64,000 nt of DNA from Candidatus Eiseniibacteriota bacterium (lineage in GTDB: Bacteria > Orphanbacterota > Orphanbacteria > Orphanbacterales > Orphanbacteraceae). The notes under the pieces were generated by a model, which was given only the letters and a program-made list of their open reading frames with translations, was not told where the DNA came from and searched no databases. Shown piece after piece: positions 17,268 to 25,872 of this stretch (the first letter of the stretch is position 1; each line of letters begins with the position of its first letter). The position numbers and the translations under genes are program-made. Where the stretch lies: NCBI GenBank assembly GCA_029262235.1, contig JAJCZU010000004.1, forward strand, positions 1,241,231 through 1,305,230, in the 5' to 3' direction.

Positions 17268-18512
17268 ATGGTCGTATTCAATTACAGCGGACGCGAGATC
17301 AACGCCAAGATCGTTTACTACGGTCCGGGGCTTTCCGGGAAGACGACGAACCTGGAGCGAATTTACGGACAGGTTCCCGAGCAGCGCCGAGGCAAGATGG
17401 TCTCGATGAAGACGCGTTCCGATCGAACGCTCTTCTTCGACTTCCTCCCGGTATCGGGCGGCGAGATCAAGGGATTCCGCACGCGCTATCTCCTTTATAC
17501 CGTTCCCGGTCAGGTCCACTACAACGCGACGCGAAAACTCGTGCTGAAAGGGACCGACGCGATCATCTTCGTCGCCGATTCCGATCCCGTGCTGCGCGAC
17601 GCGAACATCGAAAGCATGGCGAACCTCGAAGAGAACCTCGCCGAATACGGGCTCTCGACGGACAAGATTCCGATCATCATCCAGTACAACAAGCGCGACG
17701 TGCCGAACCCGATGTCGATCGAGCAGCTGAACGCGGACATCAATCCGCGCGGCTGGCCGTGGTTCGAGGGTGTGGCGATCGAAGACAAAGGCGTATGGGA
17801 AACGTTCCGCGCCGCGGTCGACGCGCTGTTCAAGACACTCGAGGAGAACCTGGGCGGCGATGACTCGTCCTCCAAAAAGGCGGCCGCTTCGCAGGAAGAC
17901 CAGGCCGAGCCCGCGCTCGTCGCGCCTCCCGAGACGGAAGGCGGCATCACGCTTTCGGGCGATGTCACTCATGGCGATGGCGCCGATTCCGGCGGCGGCG
18001 ACAGTACTTATAATGTGGATGAAAGCATCAAGGGAGATGCCCCGGTCAAGCTGAGCGATCCGGGCGAAGTTACCCAGTCGGCACCCGGGCATCAGCAGGA
18101 AGCTGCGTCCGCGGAGCAGCCCTCCCCGTCCCGTGGCACGCAGAACGGCCAGAATATCGACTGGCGCGAGAACTACATTCCGCCGGGAGCCAAGCAGAGA
18201 ACGCAGGCTTCGACCGCGACGCAGAGTCCCGCGGCAACGCAGGAGCCGGCTCCGCACACGGAACCGGAACCGCAGGAAGCCGTGGCCACCGGATCGCCCG
18301 AAGTGGGGCACGTGGACCAGGCGGGGCACGTGCCAGAGCCGCAGCCGGCTGCCACTGCTGCGGCGACTGTGTCCGCGACCGACGGCGTCGTGCAGGTCCC
18401 GATCAAAGTGGAAACGGAACATGGCGTACTGCGCCTCGAGATCTCGATCAACCTGCAGCTCAAAGAGGGCGCGACCCCGGCCGTCGTTGACAGCGGCGGC
18501 GACTGGAAGTAA
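17268..18512 (+). CDS. MglA-type small GTPase with long C-terminal tail
   Basis: This protein has 414 residues. The first ~200 are an MglA/Rab-like GTPase with P-loop GPGLSGKTTN, switch region TVPGQ and base-specificity motif NKRD. MglA switches set the pole and polarity of motility and secretion machines. The family is normally ~195 residues. Here ~215 more follow: a Pro/Ala/Gln/Glu-rich disordered linker and a short beta-rich end (VPIKVETEHGVLRLEISI). No mglB-type roadblock partner is adjacent. The start ATG 17268 has GGGAGAGG ten bases upstream. The frame is open further 5', but that part overlaps recG in another frame and is not coding. Confidence 0.85.
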   Translation: MVVFNYSGREINAKIVYYGPGLSGKTTNLERIYGQVPEQRRGKMVSMKTRSDRTLFFDFLPVSGGEIKGFRTRYLLYTVPGQVHYNATRKLVLKGTDAIIFVADSDPVLRDANIESMANLEENLAEYGLSTDKIPIIIQYNKRDVPNPMSIEQLNADINPRGWPWFEGVAIEDKGVWETFRAAVDALFKTLEENLGGDDSSSKKAAASQEDQAEPALVAPPETEGGITLSGDVTHGDGADSGGGDSTYNVDESIKGDAPVKLSDPGEVTQSAPGHQQEAASAEQPSPSRGTQNGQNIDWRENYIPPGAKQRTQASTATQSPAATQEPAPHTEPEPQEAVATGSPEVGHVDQAGHVPEPQPAATAAATVSATDGVVQVPIKVETEHGVLRLEISINLQLKEGATPAVVDSGGDWK

Positions 18513-18547
18513 ATTCGAACGGACGTTCCCCCTGTTCGGAGGCTCGC

Positions 18548-19033
18548 TTGTCTCGAATTCCGGTCCTCGCGCTGATGCTCAGTCTGGCCTCGTTCTCCGC
18601 GCCGGCCCTGGCGGGCGAACTGCCTCCGTTCGTGCTTGCCGACGACGCCGTCTCTCCGGGATACGGCTACGGCCTGGAACAGGAACCTTCGCACGGTCTT
18701 CTCGGCATTCTCGACCCCGCAAAACTCAAGATGTCGCACACCATGACGTTCGGTTATCAGTCGGGAAGCGGCGCCGCGCCGTCGGGCGGATCCGGCTTCT
18801 ATGAGAACCGGCTCAGCTATCAACTGCACGAACGACTGAACGCCACGGTCTATCTCGGCTACGAAATCGCCTCGCCGTATCGCCAGAGCGAGGACGAGAG
18901 CCGCATCGTTCCCGGGCTGTCGCTGACCTATACGCCGAGCGACAACACGCTGATCCACTTCTCGTATCGCAAGCTGAACGGCGGTCACGGGCGCTACGGC
19001 GCGCTTTCTCCCTATCCGTTTCTTCTCGAATAG
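18548..19033 (+). CDS. Small exported protein, probable outer-membrane beta strands
   Basis: The protein has 161 residues with a signal peptide ending APALA. The mature part has alternating strand patterns (NATVYLGYEI, GLSLTYTPSD, TLIHFSYRKL) suggesting a small barrel or half-barrel. The N-terminal third is loop-like and includes LLGILDPAKLKMSHTMTFGY. I know no family. The start is TTG 18548, because GGAGG lies five bases upstream and the next in-frame ATG would remove part of the signal peptide. It follows the MglA-like gene by 35 bases and may be cotranscribed with it. Confidence 0.65.
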   Translation: MSRIPVLALMLSLASFSAPALAGELPPFVLADDAVSPGYGYGLEQEPSHGLLGILDPAKLKMSHTMTFGYQSGSGAAPSGGSGFYENRLSYQLHERLNATVYLGYEIASPYRQSEDESRIVPGLSLTYTPSDNTLIHFSYRKLNGGHGRYGALSPYPFLLE

Positions 19034-19121
19034 TTCATCTAGACATCCTCTCTCCGGTTCACTACACTACGGCTCCGTAGTGCGAGTCCTTCAGGTGCGG
19101 ACCTGATACAGGGGGGGAAAT

Positions 19122-20228
19122 ATGCTCGGTCGGTTCCTCAAGAGGAAACGCGACGACGAGTTTACGGAACTGCTGCGCAGGCACGAGCAGGAGCCGGACG
19201 ACGCGTCGACGCTTCGGGAAATTGCAGGTCGATACGAACGGGAGCGTTCGTACGAGCGCGCGGTGCACTATCTCGAACAGCTTCATGCGCACAATCCCGG
19301 CGACATCTCCGTCCTGATCCGCCTCAGCAAACTGCTCCGGAAGACCGGCCAGACGGACGAATCGCTCGAGCGAATGGCCGCGGCGTTCCGCGCCGATCCT
19401 GAGGATCTCGAGGTCGTGCTCGGACTCGTCAAAGCCTATGTGGCCTCCCGCAACTACGACAAGGCGGAGCGCACGCTCCTTCCGGTCATCCAGAAGCATC
19501 CCGACTCGCCCCGCGTCTACTACACGCTCGGCATCATGCGCACCGCCCAGGGAAAGACGCGTGGAGCCGTAGAGGCGTATCGAAAAGCGATCGGGCTCGA
19601 CCCGGCGTTTGCGCGGGCTCACTCGAACCTCGGGCTGCTGCTCGAGGGGATCGGCGATCCCGACGAGGCGCTGACACACTTCCGCCGCGCTATTCGCTGC
19701 GAGCCGGACCGCGCGGAGTGGCACTTGAACCTCGGCGCCGTATACGGCGAGAAGAGGATGCTGCGGGAGGCGAAGATCGAGTTTCGCGAAGCGCTGAAGC
19801 TCGACCCGCACAACGTGGAAGCGCACTTCAATCTGGGCATGATCGCCCACGATCAGGGGCAGTACGACGAAGCCATTCATGAGTTCGAAGTGGCGCTGCG
19901 GGCCGAACCCGACAATATCAAAGCACACTACCTGCTCGGACAGTCCTATATCCGTCGCGGTCTCTACGATCTGGCACGCAAGGAGATGAACAAGATTCTC
20001 GCGCTGGATCCGGAGAACGCGAAGGCGTATTACTACGTCGGCGTCGCGGAGAACAAGCGCGAGAATATCGACGAGGCGATCGAAGCTCTCGAGAGATCGA
20101 TTGCAATCGACCCCGAGGACGATCGTCCTTACTGGTTCCTCGGCATCGCCTACGACAAGAAGGGGATCGGCGACAAGGCACGTGATGCGTATCAGGCGCA
20201 CGAGCGACTGGCGCAGGCAAAGCGGTGA
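19122..20228 (+). CDS. TPR-repeat protein, cytoplasmic
   Basis: The 368 residues consist almost entirely of ~34-residue TPR units, about nine in tandem from residue ~40 (for example AHSNLGLLLEGIGDPDEAL and AHFNLGMIAHDQGQYDEAI). There is no signal peptide; the N-terminus is basic (MLGRFLKRKRDDE). It is a protein-protein interaction scaffold, and its partner is unknown. ATG 19122 has a GGGGGGGA ribosome binding site. The last 4 bases overlap trpA (GTGA), coupling this gene to the trpA-ubiA-uppP run. Confidence 0.85.
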   Translation: MLGRFLKRKRDDEFTELLRRHEQEPDDASTLREIAGRYERERSYERAVHYLEQLHAHNPGDISVLIRLSKLLRKTGQTDESLERMAAAFRADPEDLEVVLGLVKAYVASRNYDKAERTLLPVIQKHPDSPRVYYTLGIMRTAQGKTRGAVEAYRKAIGLDPAFARAHSNLGLLLEGIGDPDEALTHFRRAIRCEPDRAEWHLNLGAVYGEKRMLREAKIEFREALKLDPHNVEAHFNLGMIAHDQGQYDEAIHEFEVALRAEPDNIKAHYLLGQSYIRRGLYDLARKEMNKILALDPENAKAYYYVGVAENKRENIDEAIEALERSIAIDPEDDRPYWFLGIAYDKKGIGDKARDAYQAHERLAQAKR

Positions 20229-21040
20229 AACGCGTGTCCGAGTTCCGGTCCCGCATGCTCTCTCTCCGCAAGGAGGGAAAGGCGGGGCTGCTTCCCTTCA
20301 TTACGGCCGGTGATCCTTCTCTCGCATTCACGGAAAAAGCGATGCGCGCGATGGATCGCCAGGAGGTCGTCGGCCTCGAAATCGGTGTACCGTTCTCGGA
20401 TCCTCTCGCCGACGGCCCTACGATTCAGCGCTCTTCCGAACGCGCGCTTGCGCGCGGCACCACGCTTCGTGACACACTCGATCTGATCGAAAAGATGCGG
20501 CCGAAAGTGTCGTACCCCGTTCTCGTGATGTCGTACTTCAATCCGATGCATGCCTACGGTCTCGAGCGCTTCGTGAAGCGGTGCGCGAGCGCCGGGGTCG
20601 ACGCGGTGCTCCCGACGGATCTGCCGGTCGAGGAAGCGGCGCCCTTTCGCAGGGCGCTCAGCGCAGGCGGGATCGGTTCCGTGTTTCTTGCCGCGCCGAC
20701 GAGCGAAAACGACAGGATCGAACGCATTGCGCGCGCCTCGAGCGCCTTCCTCTATTATGTGAGCCTCACGGGAGTCACCGGGGCGCGCACCGAACTTCCG
20801 CCGGGACTTCTGCGGCGCCTGAAAGAAGTGCGCCGGCTGGTTACGAAGCCGCTTGCCGTCGGCTTCGGCGTTTCGAAAGGAAAGCACGTGAAAGCGCTGG
20901 CCCCGCATTGCGATGCCGTCGTGGTCGGGAGCGCGATCGTGCGCGCGATCGAAAAGGGAAAGAACGATCGCGAACGTCTGGACTCGTTGCACGTTCTTCT
21001 CGACGACCTCGTGCGGCCGCTTAGAAAACCGGTGCGATGA
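20225..21040 (+). CDS. trpA: Tryptophan synthase alpha chain
   Basis: TrpA cleaves indole-3-glycerol phosphate and passes indole to TrpB. The 271 residues carry LLPFITAGDPS, the active-site strand LEIGVPFSDPLADGP (catalytic Glu and Asp both present), VMSYFNPMHAYG, and the phosphate-binding end VGFGVSKGKH...VVVGSAIV. Length and motifs are normal, so it should be active. No trpB or other trp gene lies next to it; it is embedded between a TPR gene and a prenyltransferase. The start is GTG, overlapping the upstream stop by 4 bases. Confidence 0.93.
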   Translation: MKRVSEFRSRMLSLRKEGKAGLLPFITAGDPSLAFTEKAMRAMDRQEVVGLEIGVPFSDPLADGPTIQRSSERALARGTTLRDTLDLIEKMRPKVSYPVLVMSYFNPMHAYGLERFVKRCASAGVDAVLPTDLPVEEAAPFRRALSAGGIGSVFLAAPTSENDRIERIARASSAFLYYVSLTGVTGARTELPPGLLRRLKEVRRLVTKPLAVGFGVSKGKHVKALAPHCDAVVVGSAIVRAIEKGKNDRERLDSLHVLLDDLVRPLRKPVR

Positions 21041-21867
21041 TGCGCCCCTGGTTCACGCTCGTGCGGTTCCCGAACCTCCTGATCCTGGCCGTGGCACTCC
21101 TGTTCGCGTGGTTTCATGCGGGAGGAGGGGCGGAAGTTGCGGCGCTGATTCCCGCCATCCTGGCCGCCGTCGCAATCGTGGCCGCGTTCTACATCGAAAA
21201 CGATCGCCGTGACGTGAAGGTCGACGCGGTGAACGCCGCGAACCGCCCGCTGGTAACGGGCGCCGTTTCGGAGAAGGCGGCGCGCGGTGCGGGGCTCGTG
21301 CTGTTTGCGATCGGCTGGGCCGCCGCCTGGTTCGCGGGCCCTCTCGTTCTCGGTTTCGCCGCGTTCTGGACGGCTGCTCTCGCTCTTTATGAAACGGCGC
21401 TCAAACGCACGGGGCTGCCGGGGAACATTCTGGTGGCGGTTGTCGCTTCCTCGCCGCTGATTCTGGGCGCATGGCTCGCGGGGGAGAGGGCGGCCGGTAT
21501 TGTTCCGTTCGCGTTCGGCTTCGTGCTGCATCTGTCGCGTGAGATCGCGAAGGATATCGCCGATCAGGACGGCGATCGGACCTCCCGCCGCACACTCGTC
21601 GAGTCGTTCGGGGAAGAGGGTGCCTGGAATGTGCTCACGATCTGCGCGGCCGCCCTGATTCTCTGGATACCGTTTCCCTATCTGACCGCCGGCTATGATC
21701 TGCTCTACCTGCTTCCGGCCCTGGCACTGGCGTTTGTTCTCATGACCGTGCTGCTCTTTGCCCGCGCGGGCGAAACACGCAACCCGCGCGCCGTTTCCGG
21801 CACGCTCAAATGGGCGATGCTTCTCATCCTGCTTATCCTCGGCGCGGGACGGGGGGGAGTGGTTTGA
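21037..21867 (+). CDS. UbiA-family prenyltransferase
   Basis: This 276-residue polytopic membrane enzyme belongs to the UbiA superfamily, which attaches polyprenyl chains to aromatic or glycerol-phosphate acceptors. The first Asp-rich motif is ENDRRDVKVD and the second is KDIADQDGDR. Their form and the short length resemble the (S)-2,3-di-O-geranylgeranylglyceryl-phosphate synthase/bacterial homologue branch more than menaquinone MenA, but this is not certain. It overlaps trpA (ATGA) and uppP (TTGA). The pairing with uppP suggests isoprenoid-lipid metabolism. Confidence 0.85.
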   Translation: MMRPWFTLVRFPNLLILAVALLFAWFHAGGGAEVAALIPAILAAVAIVAAFYIENDRRDVKVDAVNAANRPLVTGAVSEKAARGAGLVLFAIGWAAAWFAGPLVLGFAAFWTAALALYETALKRTGLPGNILVAVVASSPLILGAWLAGERAAGIVPFAFGFVLHLSREIAKDIADQDGDRTSRRTLVESFGEEGAWNVLTICAAALILWIPFPYLTAGYDLLYLLPALALAFVLMTVLLFARAGETRNPRAVSGTLKWAMLLILLILGAGRGGVV

Positions 21868-22628
21868 GTATCTGGGAATCGATCCTGCTCGGCCTGGTGC
21901 AGGGGCTCACGGAGTTCTTCCCGGTTTCGAGTTCCGGTCATCTCGTTCTCGTACAGGCGCTGCTCGGAGTTTATGAAGAAGGCATCCTGTTCGAAGTGCT
22001 TCTGCACGTCGCGACTCTGGTCGTGGTGCTCGGTTTCTATCGCCGCGATGTGGCGTCGTTGCTGGCGCCCCGTTTCGATGCCGTTACGAACCGGAACCGT
22101 CTGCTCCTTTTCGTCGGACTGCTGCCGACCGTAGTCGCGGGATTGTTTTTCAAAGACCAGCTCGAGAGTGCCTACGGGAGTCCGCGCGCGGTGCTTGCGG
22201 CGCTCGCGTTTACGGGTATTTTCCTGCTCTCGACCCGGTTCGCGAAGGAGCGGGGAGTCCGGATCACGATTCTGTTCGCCCTCCTGATCGGTCTTGCCCA
22301 GGCGTTCGCGATCCTCCCCGGAATCTCACGATCGGGTGCCACGATCGCCATGGCCCTCTTTCTCGGCATCGGGCGCGCGGAAGCGGCTCGCTTTTCGTTC
22401 CTGCTCTCGGCGCCGGCGATCGCGGGAGCCGCGATTCTGGCCCTCAAGGACGGCGTGCCGCCCGGCGGGTTCGCCTGGGGGCCGGGCATCCTCGGCATGC
22501 TCACAGCCGCTCTGGCGGGGTGGGTCGCGATCCGGCTCCTCGTCCGTATGGTCATTTCCGGCCGGTTCGACCGATGGGGCTACTACTGCCTCGGGGCCGC
22601 TCTGGCAGGCTGGTTCGTTCTCGCTTGA
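21864..22628 (+). CDS. uppP: Undecaprenyl-diphosphatase
   Basis: UppP/BacA dephosphorylates undecaprenyl diphosphate to recycle the lipid carrier for peptidoglycan and surface polysaccharides. The 254 residues form about eight membrane segments. The two family motifs are GLTEFFPVSSSGHL near the N-terminus and GISRSGAT in the middle. The start is TTG 21864, overlapping the UbiA stop (TTGA), with GGGGGGGAG upstream. The frame continues 5' within the UbiA gene, but that part does not match the family. It is the last gene of the 19122-22628 run. Confidence 0.93.
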   Translation: MSIWESILLGLVQGLTEFFPVSSSGHLVLVQALLGVYEEGILFEVLLHVATLVVVLGFYRRDVASLLAPRFDAVTNRNRLLLFVGLLPTVVAGLFFKDQLESAYGSPRAVLAALAFTGIFLLSTRFAKERGVRITILFALLIGLAQAFAILPGISRSGATIAMALFLGIGRAEAARFSFLLSAPAIAGAAILALKDGVPPGGFAWGPGILGMLTAALAGWVAIRLLVRMVISGRFDRWGYYCLGAALAGWFVLA

Positions 22629-22654
22629 CAGGGCAGACGGGAACTCGCTAGCCT
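22625..22654 (+). promoter_or_regulatory. Sigma70-type promoter
   Basis: TTGACA, 18-base spacer, TAGCCT. The -35 box begins inside the uppP stop region. It would give a ~50-base leader to the TPR gene at 22712. Confidence 0.55.
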
Positions 22655-22711
22655 GATTAGCTGTACTATTCAACAGCTACTGTCCCCAGACGTACTCAAG
22701 GAAACTGACCC

Positions 22712-23353
22712 GTGAAGCGAAAGCACTTCTTCGCCGCCGCCGCTCTGCTTGCCTTCTTTCTGATGGCGGGAGCCACTGCGGCGGAGTCTCCTTATAATGA
22801 GATTCTGAAGCTCGATCCGGAACTTCGGATCGCGTCTCTCGAGAAGCTTCGCGACGAGGGGGACGAATCGTGGGAGATCGATTTTCGGATCGGGAACGCC
22901 TTTCAGGACATGGAACTGTACGGCGACGCCGTGACGAACTATCGGGAGTCGCTTCGCAGGGGCGGTCCGGACATGGTCTTCTACAACATGGTGTTCGCTC
23001 TGACCGCGCTCGGGAATCGGGAAGAAGCGGATCAGGAGTTTCGGAATCGGACGAAGGTCCGGGAGAAGGACGCGCTCTTCCATGCCATGTACGGCGATTT
23101 TCTCGCGGAAGGGCCGGATACGACGGCTGCGATCACGGCGGCGGTAGCCGAGTACAGGAAAGCGCTCGCGATCGACGAGAATCAGAACGAGGCGCGCTTC
23201 GGCCTCGGCGTTCTCTTTGCGCGACTCGGTATGTACGAGGAAGCGAAGCGCGAGTGGGGGTGGCTGACGATCAAGGGCGAGTCCCCGGGGGCCGTGCGCA
23301 ATGCGCGGTATTCCCTGACGCGGCTTCGCCAGCAACTCGGATTTGACGACTAA
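22712..23353 (+). CDS. Exported TPR protein
   Basis: The protein has 213 residues with a signal peptide (FFAAAALLAFFLMAGATAAE). Three to four TPR-like helical repeats follow, the clearest being FRIGNAFQDMELYGDAVTNY and ARFGLGVLFARLGMYEEAKR. It is probably a periplasmic scaffold. The start is GTG 22712 with AAGGA upstream, and a sigma70-type promoter lies just before it. A second TPR lipoprotein-like gene follows 78 bases downstream. Confidence 0.78.
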   Translation: MKRKHFFAAAALLAFFLMAGATAAESPYNEILKLDPELRIASLEKLRDEGDESWEIDFRIGNAFQDMELYGDAVTNYRESLRRGGPDMVFYNMVFALTALGNREEADQEFRNRTKVREKDALFHAMYGDFLAEGPDTTAAITAAVAEYRKALAIDENQNEARFGLGVLFARLGMYEEAKREWGWLTIKGESPGAVRNARYSLTRLRQQLGFDD

Positions 23354-23431
23354 TCCTTTCGTTCGTAGAGTGGCCTCGCGAACGGACCCACCGGCGGGCC
23401 TGCCGGCATGATATCAGGAGGAACGAACAGA

Positions 23432-24622
23432 ATGATGGCTTCAATCCGCAGGATGAGGGGCACGCTTCTCATAGCATCGCTCGTTGCGCTGGCCGGCTTT
23501 GCCTGCCAGGCGGTCAACGACGAGGTAATCGAATTCGAACGGGACGTCACGATAGACGAGGACGACCAGGTCAGCCGGTTGCTCGGCAGCGGCGCGCAGT
23601 ATCTCGACAGCGATCTTTACGACAAGGCCGAAGAGGTCTATCGCAAAGTCCTTCGCATCGACGAAAACAACAAGACGGCGATGCAGAACCTTTCCTATAC
23701 ATATCGCCAGCAGGGCCGCATGGCCGACGCGATCTCGATGGATCAGCGCTACGTGGCGAAGTTCCCGGACGATCCGAACGGATACGCGCGCCTCGCCGCC
23801 GTGGAAGCGGAGGAGAGCCTCGATTACGACGGCGCGATCGCGCACATCGACAAGGCGATCGAACTGAACCCGGATGACGACACGTACTTTGCCGACCGCG
23901 GATTTTACGCGTACAGCAAGACGGACGATGACGGCGCCCGCACCGATCTCGCTCTGGCGCTTGCCAGTTACCAGAAGGCCGAAGAGCTCGACCCCGAGAA
24001 CGAGAGCTACGGCAAGTACATCAAGAAGATCATTATCGAAATGGGCGACACCGGCATGATCGCCGACAACGCGCTCGAAGAGCTGGAAGCGGATCCCGAA
24101 AATCCGCGCCTCCTGCGCCAGGTCGCGAAGATGTATCAGGATCAGCAGGACTGGTCGTCGGCCGCGATTTACTACGAGCGCCTGAGCAACGTCGATACGG
24201 GGAACGCCGGCGTTCTGCAGAACCTCGCGCTGATTTATCTTCAGATCCCGGATACAACGAGCGCGGTCCGTTCCTACGACCGCCTGGTCGCGGTCGACCC
24301 GACGAATGTCGACGGACTCGTCCGGCTCGCCGAACTGCAGTCTTCCAAGTCGCAGCGGAACTATCGGGACGGGATCACGACCGTCAAGAAGGCCATCGAC
24401 ATCGATCCGGAAAACGCGCGGGCCTGGAGCGCCTGGGGCAAGGCCCTCGAGTACCTCGAACAGTACGAGGAAGCCAGGGCGAAGTTCGTCAAGGCATCGA
24501 GCTTGAAGGACCCGGTCTGGTCGAGCTATGCTCAACAGGAAATCGGGCGCCAGGATCAGCTGATCGAGCGTCGCGAGAAACTGAAGGAAAAAGCCCAGTA
24601 CGAAGCGAAAACGGGCAACTGA
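23432..24622 (+). CDS. TPR-repeat protein, probable lipoprotein
   Basis: The protein has 396 residues. The N-terminus is basic, then hydrophobic, ending LAGFAC. That is a Cys after a signal-like stretch but with a poor lipobox, so lipidation is likely rather than certain. The rest is seven or more TPR-type repeats spanning about 50-380. The start is ATG 23432 because AGGAGG lies ten bases upstream; ATG 23408 would put that site inside the gene. A strong terminator follows. Confidence 0.8.
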   Translation: MMASIRRMRGTLLIASLVALAGFACQAVNDEVIEFERDVTIDEDDQVSRLLGSGAQYLDSDLYDKAEEVYRKVLRIDENNKTAMQNLSYTYRQQGRMADAISMDQRYVAKFPDDPNGYARLAAVEAEESLDYDGAIAHIDKAIELNPDDDTYFADRGFYAYSKTDDDGARTDLALALASYQKAEELDPENESYGKYIKKIIIEMGDTGMIADNALEELEADPENPRLLRQVAKMYQDQQDWSSAAIYYERLSNVDTGNAGVLQNLALIYLQIPDTTSAVRSYDRLVAVDPTNVDGLVRLAELQSSKSQRNYRDGITTVKKAIDIDPENARAWSAWGKALEYLEQYEEARAKFVKASSLKDPVWSSYAQQEIGRQDQLIERREKLKEKAQYEAKTGN

Positions 24623-24643
24623 TTTCGCGCATACGGTGATTCG

Positions 24644-24677
24644 GCCCGCGCTCTCGCCGAGCGCGGGCTGTTTTTTT
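24644..24677 (+). terminator. Rho-independent terminator
   Basis: A 10-bp perfect stem (GCCCGCGCTC / GAGCGCGGGC) closes a TCGCC loop and is followed by TG and seven Ts. It ends the TPR transcript just before the cysteine desulfurase. Confidence 0.92.
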
Positions 24678-24702
24678 GAGACCACCTGTCGCAGGACACG
24701 CC

Positions 24703-25872
24703 ATGGACCGGATCTACCTCGACCACAATGCGACGACACCCGTTGACCCGGATGTCGTTGCACTGGTCGCGAAAACACTGACCGAATTCGCCGGTAACCC
24801 ATCGAGCGCCCATGCCTCGGGGCGCGCCGCGAAAGCCCGCCTCGAAGAGGCGCGTGCGGATATCGCCGGCGTGCTTGCGTGCAAGCCGTCGGAAATCCGC
24901 TTCACTTCGACCGGGAGCGAAGCCGACAACCTGGCCGTGTACGGCCTTGCCGTCGCGCGCGGGGGACGGATCGTGACTTCGAATGTGGAGCACCCGGCGA
25001 TTGCGCGTCCGTGCCGTGCCGCGGGAGCCTCGCTCACGCAGCTCGACGAGCTTCCCGTAGACAAGAGCGGGCGAGTTACGAAGGAGAGCGTGGCTTCGGC
25101 GCTGGATCGCGAAGGGGCACCCGCGATTGCGCTCGTTACGATGATTCACGCTCAGAACGAAACGGGAATACTTCAGCCCATTCATGATATCGGCGTACTC
25201 TGCCGCGAGCACGACGTGCCGTTTCATACGGACTCCGCGCAGTCGTTCGGCAAGGTTCCGATTGACCTCTCGCACGACCCGGTCGATCTCATGACGATTG
25301 TCGGTCACAAATGCTACGCCCCGAAGGGGATCAGCATCCTTTATGTGCGAAGCGGGATCGAGATGAAGCCGGTCATTCTGGGAGGGGGTCAGGAGGGCGG
25401 CATGCGCCCCGGCACCGAGAACGTCGCCATGGCGGCGGGGCTTGCCCTTGCGATGAAGAAGGCCGCGGACAATCTGCCGGAAGAAAGCAAACGGCTTCGT
25501 GAAGTGCGTGATACGTTTGAAGCCGGCCTGGTCAGGAAGGTGGGCGGCGTGCATGTCGTCGGCCGCGATGTCGACCGTCTGCCCGGCACGAGCTGCGTTC
25601 TGTTCGAGGGCGTCATGGGTTTCGAGCTGGGGACGGCGCTCGATGAACGCGGGTACGAAGTTTCGACCGGATCCGCGTGCCACTCCGGGTCGCCCGCACC
25701 GTCCTCCACGCTGATCGCGATGGGCGTCGACCCGTTGCTGGCCCTCGGCATGGTGCGTGTGGGCTTCGGGCACGCGAACACGCAGGACCATGCGAACGGT
25801 CTCGTGGATGCCGTAGCCGACTCCGTCAAACAACTGCGCGCCCTCGGCGCTCCGCGCGAGGTGAACCGATGA
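24703..25872 (+). CDS. Cysteine desulfurase, NifS/IscS family
   Basis: This PLP enzyme takes sulfur from cysteine to form a protein persulfide. The 389 residues start MDRIYLDHNATTP and include TSNVEHPAI, the substrate-side DSAQSFGK, the PLP lysine in VGHKCYAPKG and the persulfide Cys in TGSACHSG. The start is ATG 24703 with AGGA eight bases upstream. The stop overlaps mnmA (ATGA). The coupling suggests that its main role here is to feed sulfur to tRNA 2-thiolation; service to Fe-S assembly is also possible. Confidence 0.93.
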   Translation: MDRIYLDHNATTPVDPDVVALVAKTLTEFAGNPSSAHASGRAAKARLEEARADIAGVLACKPSEIRFTSTGSEADNLAVYGLAVARGGRIVTSNVEHPAIARPCRAAGASLTQLDELPVDKSGRVTKESVASALDREGAPAIALVTMIHAQNETGILQPIHDIGVLCREHDVPFHTDSAQSFGKVPIDLSHDPVDLMTIVGHKCYAPKGISILYVRSGIEMKPVILGGGQEGGMRPGTENVAMAAGLALAMKKAADNLPEESKRLREVRDTFEAGLVRKVGGVHVVGRDVDRLPGTSCVLFEGVMGFELGTALDERGYEVSTGSACHSGSPAPSSTLIAMGVDPLLALGMVRVGFGHANTQDHANGLVDAVADSVKQLRALGAPREVNR

